Source: Oceanirhabdus seepicola (GTDB taxonomy: Bacteria; Bacillota; Clostridia; Clostridiales; Clostridiaceae). Taken from it: 64,000 bases of DNA. Both the position numbers and the translations under genes were made by a program. The notes under the pieces were generated by a model. It ran no database searches, was not told the DNA's origin, and was given only the letters and a program-made list of their open reading frames with translations. Numbering within the stretch: the first letter of the stretch is position 1; every line of letters begins with the position of its first letter. Positions 19,491 to 28,920 of this stretch are shown here, in pieces. The stretch lies in assembly GCF_023684385.1 (NCBI RefSeq), contig NZ_JAGSOJ010000001.1, positions 620,001 through 684,000 on the forward strand, given 5' to 3'.

Positions 19491-19651
19491 AGGCGTATGA
19501 AAATAAATAACAAGTCAAAGATGCAACGGATATTTTGTGGAGTACGAAGAGTTAGGTTCCGCTGATAGCAGTTCTATCAGTGGGTTCCAAGGATGAAGTA
19601 ATCCACAAAACAGACTAGCATACTGACTTGTTATTTATTTGAATATGCCTT
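19491..19651 (+). repeat. Palindromic intergenic repeat, full copy B
   Basis: About 160 bp. Terminal arms GTATGAAAATAAATAAC and GTTATTTATTTGAATATGCC, an inner stem TTTTGTGGA (19533-19541) with TCCACAAAA (19602-19610), and a central CTGATAG/CTATCAG hairpin. The whole element can fold as one long interrupted hairpin. It lies between a chemoreceptor terminator and prkA. Confidence 0.85.
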
Positions 19652-19811
19652 ATATTTATTTTTCAGAAAATTCTTGTCTTAATTTAGGAATTCATAACAT
19701 AAATATTAGTAAGGTAGAATTATATTTATTTTCAAGTTGGTAAAGCTGATTTATTTTATAAATAACATCAGGTGATAATTATTTCTACTTCAAAGGAGGT
19801 ATGCAAATTTT

Positions 19812-21734
19812 ATGATTCAATTTTCAGATCTTATAAAAAAAGATAGAGATGATAAAAAAAAGAAACATTTTGATGGCACATTTCTTGATTACCTAAATAT
19901 ACTCAAAGAAAACCCTTCAATAGCTATGTTAGCTCATGAAAGAATGTACTCAACTATTACTAATAAAAGTGTAGAAACACTAAATACTGCTGAGCATCCT
20001 AAATTAAGAAGAATATATGGAAATGATGTAATAAAGAAATATAACTTCTTTAAGGATGACTTTTTTGGTATAGATAAGGTTCTAATGGAAATCGTTAAAT
20101 ACTTCCATACCGCTGCTATGAAAGGAGAAGAATCACGTCAAGTTCTATACCTAGTTGGACCAGTTGGAGCAGGAAAATCCTCTATAATGGAAGCTCTAAA
20201 GAAAGGTCTTGAGATGAGTGAACCTGTATACGCTCTTAAAGGATGTCCTATGAGAGAAGAACCTCTACATTTAGTTCCTTATCATCTTAGAAAACAATTC
20301 GAAGACCTATTGAATGTAAAAATTGAAGGTGATTTATGCCCTGCTTGTAGATATAAGTTAAAACATGAATACCACGGAGAATTTGAAAACTTTGCTGTGG
20401 AGACACATGACTTTAGCATTAGAGCAAGAAACGGTATTGGAGTAGTTCCACCAGTTGATCCTAATAATCAGGATACTTCAGTACTTGTTGGTTCTGTAGA
20501 TATATCAAAAATGGATTTATACCCTGAAGATGACCCAAGAGTATTATCACTAAATGGTGCTTTCAATGTTGGAAATAGAGGACTTGTAGAATTTATTGAA
20601 GTGTTCAAAAATGAAGTTGAATATCTTCATACAATGATTACAGCAACTCAAGAGAAGAGTATCCCCTCCCCGGGTAAATCATCAATGATATATTTTGATG
20701 GAATTATTTTAGCACACTCTAATGAGGCTGAATGGAATAAGTTTAAATCAGATCATACTAATGAAGCAATTTTAGATAGAATAGTTAGAATTGAGGTTCC
20801 TTATTGTCTTCAATTAGATGAAGAACTTAAGATTTATAAAAAAATGTTGGGCAAAAGTACTTTCAGTGCTCACATTGCCCCTCACACAATTGAGGTTGCT
20901 TCAATGTTTGCTATTTTAACTCGTTTAGTCCCATCTAGCAAAGTTAACGCTCTAACCAAGTTAAAAATTTATAATGGTGAAGAGATTGTTGAAAAAGGTG
21001 CAACTAAGAAAATTGACATAAGCGAGCTTCGTGAAGCTGCACCTCGTGAGGGTATGACAGGTATCTCTCCAAGATTTATTATGAAAGCAATAGATCAAGC
21101 AATAGCTGAGTCACCTCATAATTGTATAAACCCTATCTCAATTCTTGAAATGCTGACTAAATCTGTAAAAGAACTGCCTATTGGTGAAGATACTAAGAAA
21201 AATTATTTAAATTTCTTGCAGAATATAATAAAGAAAGAATATAACAAAATTCTTGAAAAAGAAGTTACAAAAGCATTTATACATGGATATAAAGAGCAAG
21301 CTGAAGATTTATTTAATAATTATTTAGACCATGCAGAAGCTTATGTAAACAAAAGCAAAATTAAAGATAAGAGTACTGGTGAGGAATTAGAGCCAGATGA
21401 AACCTTCATGAGATCAATAGAAGAACAAATAAATATTACTAATTCTTCTTCTAAGGGATTTAGGCAGGATGTTACTTCTTATATGTTCTATGTTATAAGA
21501 AATGGTGGCAAAATTGACTATACTTCTTATCAGCCTCTAAAAGAAGCAATTGAGAAAAAACTAACTACTTCTGTACGGGAATTAAGTAGAGTTATCACAC
21601 GCACTAAGGTACGTGATGAGGAACAGAATGACAAGTATAATGCAATGGTTGACGAGATGGAGAAAAATGGATATTGTCAGCATTGTTGTAACGTAATCCT
21701 AAAATATGCAGCTAATAATTTATGGAAAGATTAA
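19812..21734 (+). CDS. prkA: PrkA family AAA+ protein (serine protein kinase)
   Basis: At 640 residues this is full length. It has the PrkA AAA+ core with Walker A GPVGAGKSS at 116-124, a zinc-like CPAC motif near 178, FIEVFKNEVEYLHTMITATQE, and a C-terminal kinase-like domain. It heads the prkA-yhbH-spoVR cluster, which in Bacillus and E. coli is linked to sporulation or stationary phase. PrkA has been reported as a kinase and, in B. subtilis, as a Lon-like AAA+ protease, so the activity is debated. ATG follows AAAGGAGG. The next gene begins 45 bases later. Confidence 0.95.
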   Translation: MIQFSDLIKKDRDDKKKKHFDGTFLDYLNILKENPSIAMLAHERMYSTITNKSVETLNTAEHPKLRRIYGNDVIKKYNFFKDDFFGIDKVLMEIVKYFHTAAMKGEESRQVLYLVGPVGAGKSSIMEALKKGLEMSEPVYALKGCPMREEPLHLVPYHLRKQFEDLLNVKIEGDLCPACRYKLKHEYHGEFENFAVETHDFSIRARNGIGVVPPVDPNNQDTSVLVGSVDISKMDLYPEDDPRVLSLNGAFNVGNRGLVEFIEVFKNEVEYLHTMITATQEKSIPSPGKSSMIYFDGIILAHSNEAEWNKFKSDHTNEAILDRIVRIEVPYCLQLDEELKIYKKMLGKSTFSAHIAPHTIEVASMFAILTRLVPSSKVNALTKLKIYNGEEIVEKGATKKIDISELREAAPREGMTGISPRFIMKAIDQAIAESPHNCINPISILEMLTKSVKELPIGEDTKKNYLNFLQNIIKKEYNKILEKEVTKAFIHGYKEQAEDLFNNYLDHAEAYVNKSKIKDKSTGEELEPDETFMRSIEEQINITNSSSKGFRQDVTSYMFYVIRNGGKIDYTSYQPLKEAIEKKLTTSVRELSRVITRTKVRDEEQNDKYNAMVDEMEKNGYCQHCCNVILKYAANNLWKD

Positions 21735-21779
21735 TAAGGCATATCAAAATAAATTACGAAAGCTTAAGGAGGTGACACT

Positions 21780-22982
21780 TTGGGCATATTTAGGGAATAT
21801 GATAGAAGCAGAAGAGACCGTTCTGCAGAAGATAGATTAAGGCATAAAAAATTAATTGAAGAATCTATAAAAAGAAACTTAGGAAATATAATTGCTGAAG
21901 AGAGTATTATTGGTCAAAGTAAGGATAAGAAAATTAAAATTCCTATAAAAGGAATTAAAGAATATAGATTTATATATGGAAAGAACAAACCTGGTGTTGG
22001 TTCAGGTACTGGTGAAGAAAAACGAGGAGATAAAATTGGCAGTGATGAAATGCAAAAAGGTCAGGGGGATCAAGAAGCTGGCAACAATGAAGGCGAAGAT
22101 ATTTACGAAACTGAGATTACTATTGAAGAATTAATTAATTATCTCTTCGATGATTTAGAACTTCCAGATATGGAAAGAAAAAAGTTTAGTGAAATAGAAT
22201 CTGAAAAGAAATTTAAAAGATTAGGTTATCAGCGAAAGGGAATCAAACCTCGCCTAGCAAAGAAAAGATCAGTACTAGAAAAAATAAAAAGAAAAAAAGC
22301 TACTGAAAGAGGCAAAAACTTAGCTGATGAATTAGGAAACTTAGATAGTGAAAAAGTAGAAGGACAAACAGATAGATTTCCTTTTAAGGAAGATGATTTA
22401 CGATATTATCACATTAGAAATGATATTAAAAAAGAAAGTAATGCTGTTGTAATGTGCATCATGGATACTTCCGGCTCAATGAGCATCACAAAAAAATATT
22501 TAGCTAGAAGTTTTTATTTCTTATTATATCAGTTTGTAAGAATAAAATATGTAAATGTTGAAGTAGTTTTTATAGCTCATACAACAGTAGGTAAAGAAGT
22601 AAGTGAGCAGGAATTCTTTCATAAAGGTGAGTCAGGTGGAACTTATATAAGTAGTGGGTATAATAAAGCATTGGAAATTATTGAAAAAAGATATAATCCT
22701 GCTCTTTGGAATATCTATGCCTTTCACTGCAGTGATGGTGATAACTGGAGAGAGGATAATGAAAAAGCCGTAGAAGCTGCAAAGAAACTTTCAGAAACCT
22801 GTAATCTCTTTGGTTATGGCCAGATAAGTATTGGAGGATATATCCCAAGCAGCACAATCAAACAGCAATTTTTGAATAATGTAAAATATGATAATTTTTC
22901 CGTTGTAACTATGTCTGGAAAGGAGGATATTATTCCAGCCCTGAAAAAAATATTAAGCAAAGAAAAGGGCCTTATGGAATAA
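21780..22982 (+). CDS. yhbH: YhbH/YeaH family protein (DUF444, von Willebrand A-like)
   Basis: The 400-residue protein starts at a TTG (21780) behind AAGGAGGTGACAC. The N-terminal 170 residues are highly charged and likely partly unfolded. The C-terminal half has a MIDAS-type motif MDTSGSMS, GGTYISSGY and HCSDGDNW, as in vWA domains that bind a metal ion. It is the middle gene of the prkA-yhbH-spoVR cluster, and the B. subtilis homologue is annotated as a sporulation protein. Precise molecular role unknown; I infer a PrkA or SpoVR partner. Confidence 0.92.
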   Translation: MGIFREYDRSRRDRSAEDRLRHKKLIEESIKRNLGNIIAEESIIGQSKDKKIKIPIKGIKEYRFIYGKNKPGVGSGTGEEKRGDKIGSDEMQKGQGDQEAGNNEGEDIYETEITIEELINYLFDDLELPDMERKKFSEIESEKKFKRLGYQRKGIKPRLAKKRSVLEKIKRKKATERGKNLADELGNLDSEKVEGQTDRFPFKEDDLRYYHIRNDIKKESNAVVMCIMDTSGSMSITKKYLARSFYFLLYQFVRIKYVNVEVVFIAHTTVGKEVSEQEFFHKGESGGTYISSGYNKALEIIEKRYNPALWNIYAFHCSDGDNWREDNEKAVEAAKKLSETCNLFGYGQISIGGYIPSSTIKQQFLNNVKYDNFSVVTMSGKEDIIPALKKILSKEKGLME

Positions 22983-22992
22983 TGATTTATCT

Positions 22993-24363
22993 ATGATTGA
23001 TTATACAATTGAAATGCTGCAAGAATGGGATAGCAAAATTAATGATATCGTAAAATCAGAAGGATTAGATTGTTACACTCAAGAATATGAGATTTGCAGC
23101 TATGAGGATATGATATGCTTTGAAGCTTATGTGGGAATGCCTTCACACTATCCCCATTGGAGCTACGGAAAGGCTTATGAAAGAAAGAAAACATTCTACA
23201 ATTATAATTTAGAGGGATTACCATATGAAATGGTAATTAACTCTGACCCATGCATTGCTTATCTTATGAAGGATAACACCCTCCTCTTGCAGATATTAAC
23301 CATGGCTCATGTACACGGTCATAATGATTTTTTTAAAAATAATAGATTATTTGCAGAAGGAACCAGAGCAGATTCTACAGTTGAAATGTTCAAAAACCAT
23401 TCAGATAGAATTAGATCATATATTTCTGACCCAACTATTGGCTACGAAAAGGTAGAAAGGATTTTAGATGCTGCTCATGCATTAAGTTTTCATACAGCTA
23501 GAGTTATAGGGGAAAAAACATTATCTATGGAAGAGAAGAAAAAAAGACTCCTAGCAAAGTATAAAAAAGACACACAGCGACATGGAATTTTAGATGAAAA
23601 ACAGGAAATTGATCCTCCAGATTTAAATAGAATTCCTCTAGAACCGACTGACGATATTATGAGTTTCTTAATTGAATACAGTAATTTAACAGACTGGGAA
23701 AAGGATATACTTGAAATTGTAATGAAGCAAACAAAATACTTTATACCTCAAATTGAGACTAAGATCATGAATGAAGGATGGGCAAGTTACTGGCACTATA
23801 AGATATTGAATAAATTAGACCTTCCACAGAGTCTCCATATGGAGTTTTTAAGTAGACATAATCAAGTAATAAGACCTTTCTTAGGAGCAATAAATCCTTA
23901 TTTTGTTGGATTTAAGATGTTTGAAGATATTGAAAAGCAATATGGTAGAGATAAAATATTTGAAGTTAGAAAACTAGAAAGAGACCAATCCTTTATGAGA
24001 AAATATCTTACTGAAGATCTTTGTAAAGAGATGAATATGTTCCAGTATAATAAAAAAAATAAAGATTATATTATTGAAGAAGTCTCTGATGAAGACGGTT
24101 GGAAAAAAATCAGAGATACCTTAGCAACTAGTGTTGGAATGGGCTCAATACCTTATATTAAAGTGGAAGAATACTCCACTAAGGATAATACCCTACTAAT
24201 TGCTCATGAGCATGACGGTAGAGACCTTGAAATGACCTATGCTTATAAAACCTTAAAACACATTGTGGAGCTCTGGGGCGGAAAGGTACTATTTAAAACA
24301 GTAGTTGATGGTAGTAAGAAATTAATTCGTTGTACTAAGGATAAGACTATTCATGTGATTTAA
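22993..24363 (+). CDS. spoVR: SpoVR family stage V sporulation protein
   Basis: The 456-residue protein shows the SpoVR signature: CFEAYVGMPSHYPHWSYGKAYE near the N-terminus, HVHGHNDFFKNN at about 109, NEGWASYWHYKI at about 260, and the C-terminal HDGRDLEMTYAYKTL. Conserved histidines and glutamates (HxHGHxDF, NEGWASYWH) resemble a metal site. In B. subtilis SpoVR affects spore cortex formation. It starts 10 bases after the yhbH stop and closes the operon. A strong hairpin formed by REP-like DNA ends transcription eight bases later. Confidence 0.95.
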   Translation: MIDYTIEMLQEWDSKINDIVKSEGLDCYTQEYEICSYEDMICFEAYVGMPSHYPHWSYGKAYERKKTFYNYNLEGLPYEMVINSDPCIAYLMKDNTLLLQILTMAHVHGHNDFFKNNRLFAEGTRADSTVEMFKNHSDRIRSYISDPTIGYEKVERILDAAHALSFHTARVIGEKTLSMEEKKKRLLAKYKKDTQRHGILDEKQEIDPPDLNRIPLEPTDDIMSFLIEYSNLTDWEKDILEIVMKQTKYFIPQIETKIMNEGWASYWHYKILNKLDLPQSLHMEFLSRHNQVIRPFLGAINPYFVGFKMFEDIEKQYGRDKIFEVRKLERDQSFMRKYLTEDLCKEMNMFQYNKKNKDYIIEEVSDEDGWKKIRDTLATSVGMGSIPYIKVEEYSTKDNTLLIAHEHDGRDLEMTYAYKTLKHIVELWGGKVLFKTVVDGSKKLIRCTKDKTIHVI

Positions 24364-24370
24364 AAACCGG

Positions 24371-24415
24371 GGACGGTTAACAACTGTTTAGTTGTTAACC
24401 GTCCTTTGTCTTTTT
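24371..24415 (+). terminator. SpoVR operon terminator made of REP DNA
   Basis: GGACGGTTAACAACT (24371-24385) and AGTTGTTAACCGTCC (24390-24404) give a 15-bp perfect stem with a four-base loop, followed by TTTGTCTTTTT. The outer stem is the transposase-associated repeat. Confidence 0.85.
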
Positions 24416-24664
24416 GGCTTTTCGGATGTCGGCTAGGCTGGGGCGTAGTTCCGTGCGTGAGTGGGACGGTTACTAGTTATTTAAGCTCACTCCCCCTCTT
24501 CATGCTTTAACTAAAGTAAAGAAGAATGATAAAAAATCAACTTACAATAGTTATATACTCCCCGATTAATGAAATGTTATTTATGCTTGTCCTGTCATTG
24601 AAAATCAAAAAATCTTTACAATCACATTTTTTATTTTTAATATAATTTACCTAATAATATCAGA

Positions 24665-25576
24665 TTAAATCGAATAGCACTCTATAAATTCTTTCACAAT
24701 ATCTTTATATTTTTTATTATCCATTAACCTAATGCCTATACTACTCAATTCTGAGACCCTTACTTGCGAAAGATTTCCAAGCACACTGCATATATCAGTA
24801 CATTTATAGTTACAAAGACTTCTCATTAATAAAACAATTATTGCTTTCGCTTCAACAAGTTCCCTTCTATTCTTCATATAAAGTTTTACCTCTACTATAT
24901 TCAACTTTTGTGCTATAAACTCAATTATGTCTTCTGCTCTAAAATTCCTAATAAGTGTTGTTCTTCCGCTTCTATACTCAGTTTCTTCGTTTTCAAAGTC
25001 AATTTCCTCTTCAATCTTTTTATTGTTATATTTAAAAATAAGTTTAATATAATTTTTCCTTGCTTTTTTCTGTGTATCTCCAAAAAAACTCATTAAAAAT
25101 CGACACTTTATTAACTCGAAAGCATCCTTCCTTAATCCAAGATATACTCCAAGGCTTGAAAAATAGTATTTTTCTGGATTATCTTTATAATCCTGTATAT
25201 CAGTTGGATTATTGTGTATATAGAGCGATAATGCCCTTAAATACCTTTCATCTGAAACCATTTTACTTTTAAATCTATCCTGAAAGAGATGACCATGTCT
25301 CTTATGTTTTTTATTAAAATACCTTACATATGAGGAATTTATCCCATGCATAACCTTTGATATGTCTGAACCATTTGCATCTATCATTATATGTACATGA
25401 TTATCCATAAGACAATAGGCATAGACTTTGAATAAATATAGTTTTTGATACTTTTTAACAAAATATAAATAAGAATTCTTATCTTCATCGTCCTTAAATA
25501 AATCAACTTCACTTATGCTCCTTGCCATTATATGAAATATTGCATTCTCTGTTTTTTGCCTTGCTTTACGCGGCAT
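24665..25576 (-). CDS. REP-associated tyrosine transposase (IS200-like HUH, Y1_Tnp)
   Basis: The 303-residue protein starts MPRKARQ and has the HUH motif DNHVHIMID near residue 60, the GHLFQDRFKSK block, and the helix with the candidate catalytic tyrosine (ALSLYIHNNP) near 125. The C-terminal 100 residues contain a helix-turn-helix-like region seen in RAYT proteins of this group. Such enzymes cut and join single-stranded DNA at REP palindromes and are usually single copy and domesticated. The ATG at 25574-25576 is preceded by GAGGTGATTAAT. The reading frame is intact. Confidence 0.9.
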   Translation of the reverse strand: MPRKARQKTENAIFHIMARSISEVDLFKDDEDKNSYLYFVKKYQKLYLFKVYAYCLMDNHVHIMIDANGSDISKVMHGINSSYVRYFNKKHKRHGHLFQDRFKSKMVSDERYLRALSLYIHNNPTDIQDYKDNPEKYYFSSLGVYLGLRKDAFELIKCRFLMSFFGDTQKKARKNYIKLIFKYNNKKIEEEIDFENEETEYRSGRTTLIRNFRAEDIIEFIAQKLNIVEVKLYMKNRRELVEAKAIIVLLMRSLCNYKCTDICSVLGNLSQVRVSELSSIGIRLMDNKKYKDIVKEFIECYSI

Positions 25577-25701
25577 ATTAATCACCTCAATTTATAATCT
25601 TTTAAACTCTTTCTTTTATAATCCTTGACTATAAATTGAGGTTATAAACATAATTTCCTATTAACCGTCCCCATGTTTTCATGTTTTTTAAATGCACAAA
25701 A

Positions 25702-25727
25702 CCGATGATTACTTAAGTAATCATCGG
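25702..25727 (-). terminator. Terminator of the yedE gene
   Basis: CCGATGATTACTT and AAGTAATCATCGG form a 26-bp perfect palindrome just past the YedE stop, with TTTT following on the minus strand. Confidence 0.8.
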
Positions 25728-25760
25728 CTTTATGAAAGTTTATTCTTAAAAAATTTATTC

Positions 25761-27020
25761 TTAAATATTAACCTTTAGTTTCTTAACTAATTTAACTCCT
25801 AATATACCACCTAGAGTTAATGAAGGAAGGAATACCCATCCTGATAATGACATATTAGATAGTCCTGAATATAGAGCTCCTACGTTACATCCTAAAGCTA
25901 TTCTAGCTCCATATCCCATCATTAATCCACCAATTGCATAGAATAAAACATCTCTTAATTTAAAGTTTTTCTTAAATGAGAAATGTCCAGCTAATAATGG
26001 TGCTATTACTGCACCCATGATTATTCCAAAGTTTCTCATTGAACCTGGGTGATTCAAGAATCCACCATTGATAGCATCCATTCTTCCAGCGAACCATCCC
26101 CAGTTAGAAACATCTACAATTCCTAATGCTTCATAGAACCAAGCAGCCCAGTGTGCAAATACTGCTGTTACTCCCCAGCTTGTCCCAGTCGTAACTAGAA
26201 TTGTAACAAACATAATCATTATAAATACTGCACCAGTATAATAAGACCATCTCTTAACAAAGAACTTATGGTAAGTCTCTTTACTGAAGAATTTATAATC
26301 TGCTGGCTCATCTAATTCTTTTTCCCACTCAGCGTATTCTTGTACTTGTAGTGTATTTTCTCTTTTTCTCTTATTTTCATACTTTTTAGCTATAATGTAA
26401 ATTGCAAGGTATCCTAATAACGAAAGTACAATAGTTCCTACAAACCCAAAAACATCTGGTAAATATAATTGCTTGTGTATATCAAAGAATATACTTTGAG
26501 TCCACCAAGGCATATCATGTGCTCCCCATAATGCTCCCGTTGAGAAGAAGAATAGTACTATTAATCCTCTTCCTTCACCTTCTCCTGCATCTGTAAGTGT
26601 CCCCGAAGCGCATCCTCCGCCAAACATCATACCAATACCGAATAATATACCTCCAAGTATAGTAGCTAAGTTAGCTGGCTCAACATAGTCTGAACCTGGA
26701 ATTACTGCTGCTCCTGATTCAACAGTTCTATAAAATACATCTGCACCATTAATATATGCACCATAATGTATTGCTGCTGTTGCTAATAATGTGATAGAAA
26801 ATAAAAACATAAGTGCTTTTGTTAAGCTGCTATCTCCAGTTAAGTATATCTTTCTGATAGCACCTGCAAATCCAAATCTTGATCTTACCATAACATATCC
26901 AATTGTTAATCCAATTAATAATTGTAAAGCTAAACTGTAATTCTTTGTATATTGAAATGCACCGAATATAGCCATTGCTATTACAAGGGCAAATCCTATA
27001 AATACTTGGTTTTTCTTCAC
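25761..27020 (-). CDS. YedE/YeeE family sulfur- or selenium-compound transporter, full-length form
   Basis: The 419-residue integral membrane protein has about ten TM segments and contains both halves of the YeeE/YedE fold: GGGCASGTLTDAGEGEGRG in the first half and GYGARIALGCNVGALYSG in the second. The cysteines in these two motifs form the known conduction pathway for thiosulfate in YeeE. YedE homologues are linked to selenium metabolism in many anaerobes. A 52-residue charged cytoplasmic loop separates the halves. It follows the CoA-disulfide reductase gene, with a palindromic repeat between them. Substrate (thiosulfate, a selenium compound or another persulfide-like species) is inferred only. 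Confidence 0.9.
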   Translation of the reverse strand: MKKNQVFIGFALVIAMAIFGAFQYTKNYSLALQLLIGLTIGYVMVRSRFGFAGAIRKIYLTGDSSLTKALMFLFSITLLATAAIHYGAYINGADVFYRTVESGAAVIPGSDYVEPANLATILGGILFGIGMMFGGGCASGTLTDAGEGEGRGLIVLFFFSTGALWGAHDMPWWTQSIFFDIHKQLYLPDVFGFVGTIVLSLLGYLAIYIIAKKYENKRKRENTLQVQEYAEWEKELDEPADYKFFSKETYHKFFVKRWSYYTGAVFIMIMFVTILVTTGTSWGVTAVFAHWAAWFYEALGIVDVSNWGWFAGRMDAINGGFLNHPGSMRNFGIIMGAVIAPLLAGHFSFKKNFKLRDVLFYAIGGLMMGYGARIALGCNVGALYSGLSNMSLSGWVFLPSLTLGGILGVKLVKKLKVNI

Positions 27021-27040
27021 TCTATTTCCTCCTTTGTGTT

Positions 27041-27192
27041 AGGCATATTCAAACAGATAACTAGTCATAGGTCTATAGTGTATCATTCTTTATCAGAAAC
27101 CACTGATAGACCAACTATCAGCTGAAACGCTCTTATTGTCTGATGCAAAATATCCATCTCACCTTTGACTTATTATTTATTCTCATATGCCT
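27041..27192 (-). repeat. Palindromic intergenic repeat, full copy C (intercistronic)
   Basis: About 152 bp, in the opposite orientation to copy B. It keeps the terminal arms (GGCATATTCAAACAGATAAC and TTATTTATTCTCATATGCC) and the central CTGATAG/CTATCAG hairpin, while the inner stem is partly decayed. It fills most of the 187-bp gap between the CoA-disulfide reductase and YedE genes, which share a strand. Confidence 0.8.
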
Positions 27193-27207
27193 TCTCTTCA
27201 TGCAATA

Positions 27208-28908
27208 TTATGCAAAATTATAGTCTGTAACAATCCTCTTTCTATCTGTTGTTTCATCATTGAAGTATTCATAGAAAGATAATCCTAAAAATCCACCTGA
27301 TACATTGTAAACATTTTCGAATCCTAAGTTTTGTAATGCTAATGTTGCGTTGTAACTTCTTTGTCCACTTCTACAGTGCAAGTAAATTGCCTTATCCTTA
27401 GGGATTTCATCTAATCTATCTCTAATCTCACTAAGTGGTATATTTATAGCTCCTATAATATGGCTTTGCTCATATTCATGTATCTCTCTTACGTCTATTA
27501 TGCAAGCACCACTTTCTATTAATCCTCTTACCTCAGTCTCACGAACCTGCTTGAATGCACCATTTAATAAGTTAGATGCTACATATCCAGCATGGTTAAC
27601 TACATCTTTAGCAGTTCCAAATGGTGGAGCATAACATAATTCTAAATCTCTTAAATCTTCTACTGTAGCACCAAATTTAATTGCTGTAGCAATGATATCT
27701 ACTCTCTTATCAACATTTCCTTTACCAACTGCTTGAGCACCTAGTATTCTTCCTGTTGGAACTTCATAAATTAATTTAAAATGAACTTCTTCACAACCCG
27801 GCATTAACCCTACTTTATCACCTGGAATTACATAAACTATATCGTAGTTAATGTTCATATTAAGAGCTTTAATTAATCCTTCATTTAAACCTGTAGACGC
27901 TCCATTGTAGTTAAATACCTTTATTACAGATGATCCAATAAATCCTCTATTTAATACTGGTTTTCCATTTATATGATCCGCTACTCCTCTAGCTTGCTTT
28001 TGAGCTGGTCCAGCTAAAGGTAATTTAGTCATAGAGTTTGTTAATGAGTGGTATACTTCGATAGCATCTCCAACAGCATAGATATCTTTATCATTAGTCA
28101 TAAAGTTCTGATCTACTTTTATTGCTCCTGTTTTTCCTAACTCTAATCCAGCATTTACTGCTAAATCTGTTTCTGGAGTTACTCCAATTGCCATAACTAC
28201 TGCTTCAGCTTCAATTTTCTTTCCTGATTCTAAAACAACTGTGTTTTCCTCAAAAGAGCTTACCTTGTCTCCTACAATTAAGTTAACACCATGGTCATAT
28301 AATTCTTTATGTAGAACTTGTACCATATCATAATCAAAAGGTCTCATAATTTGAGGCATAGCTTCAATTAAAGTGACATTGTATCCTGATTCCTTTAAGT
28401 TTTCAGCTACTTCAACCCCAATGAATCCCCCACCGATTACAGATACATTTTTACTTTCTATGTTATTAACATATTTATTTAATTTATCAATATCTACAAC
28501 ATTTCTTACTGTAAATATATTTGCTTTTTCAATTCCTGGTATGTTAGGAACTATAGCTTTTGCTCCTGGAGATAATATTAACTTATCATAAGCTTCATAA
28601 TGTTCTTCTCCAGTTAAAACATTCTTAACTAATACTTCTTTAGTCTCTCTGTTAATAGATACTACTTCATTATTTACTCTAGCCTCTATTCTGTATTGCT
28701 TTAAAAACTTCTCTGGACACATAAGTACTAACTCATCAGCCTCTGCCACTGTGCCACTTAAGTGATATGGTAAACAACAGTTTGAGAATGATACGTGTGG
28801 TCCTCTTTCGAACATTATAATTTGATCATCTTCGCTAAGTCTTCTTAATCTAGCTGCTGCAGACGCTCCACCAGCTACTCCACCTACTATTAAAATTTTT
28901 CTACCCAT
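27208..28908 (-). CDS. CoA-disulfide reductase fused to a rhodanese domain (CoADR-RHD)
   Basis: A 566-residue flavoprotein: FAD site GGVAGGASAA at residues 9-18, active-site block VSFSNCCLPYHLSG with the redox cysteine at 44, NAD(P)H site VIGGGFIGVEVAENL, second FAD motif DIYAVGDAIEV, and a C-terminal rhodanese domain (about 465-550) with active-site loop LHCRSGQRS. Such enzymes reduce CoA disulfide, CoA persulfide or polysulfide with NAD(P)H. The motif here has two adjacent cysteines (CC) where many family members have CG. It follows the AGCS symporter gene after 12 bases, so they form an operon. ATG follows GGAGGTATATAT. Confidence 0.92.
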   Translation of the reverse strand: MGRKILIVGGVAGGASAAARLRRLSEDDQIIMFERGPHVSFSNCCLPYHLSGTVAEADELVLMCPEKFLKQYRIEARVNNEVVSINRETKEVLVKNVLTGEEHYEAYDKLILSPGAKAIVPNIPGIEKANIFTVRNVVDIDKLNKYVNNIESKNVSVIGGGFIGVEVAENLKESGYNVTLIEAMPQIMRPFDYDMVQVLHKELYDHGVNLIVGDKVSSFEENTVVLESGKKIEAEAVVMAIGVTPETDLAVNAGLELGKTGAIKVDQNFMTNDKDIYAVGDAIEVYHSLTNSMTKLPLAGPAQKQARGVADHINGKPVLNRGFIGSSVIKVFNYNGASTGLNEGLIKALNMNINYDIVYVIPGDKVGLMPGCEEVHFKLIYEVPTGRILGAQAVGKGNVDKRVDIIATAIKFGATVEDLRDLELCYAPPFGTAKDVVNHAGYVASNLLNGAFKQVRETEVRGLIESGACIIDVREIHEYEQSHIIGAINIPLSEIRDRLDEIPKDKAIYLHCRSGQRSYNATLALQNLGFENVYNVSGGFLGLSFYEYFNDETTDRKRIVTDYNFA

Positions 28909-28920
28909 ATATATACCTCC

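Larger units (their letters stand above)
24369..25673 (-). mobile_element. REP-associated tyrosine transposase element bounded by inverted repeats
   Basis: A RAYT gene is bracketed by a perfect 12-bp inverted repeat: GGGGACGGTTAA at 24369-24380 and TTAACCGTCCCC at 25662-25673. A further partial copy GGGACGGTTA lies at 24463-24472. REP-like sequences with this kind of GC-rich tail commonly flank HUH transposases of this group. The element sits between spoVR and the yedE terminator. Confidence 0.7.
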
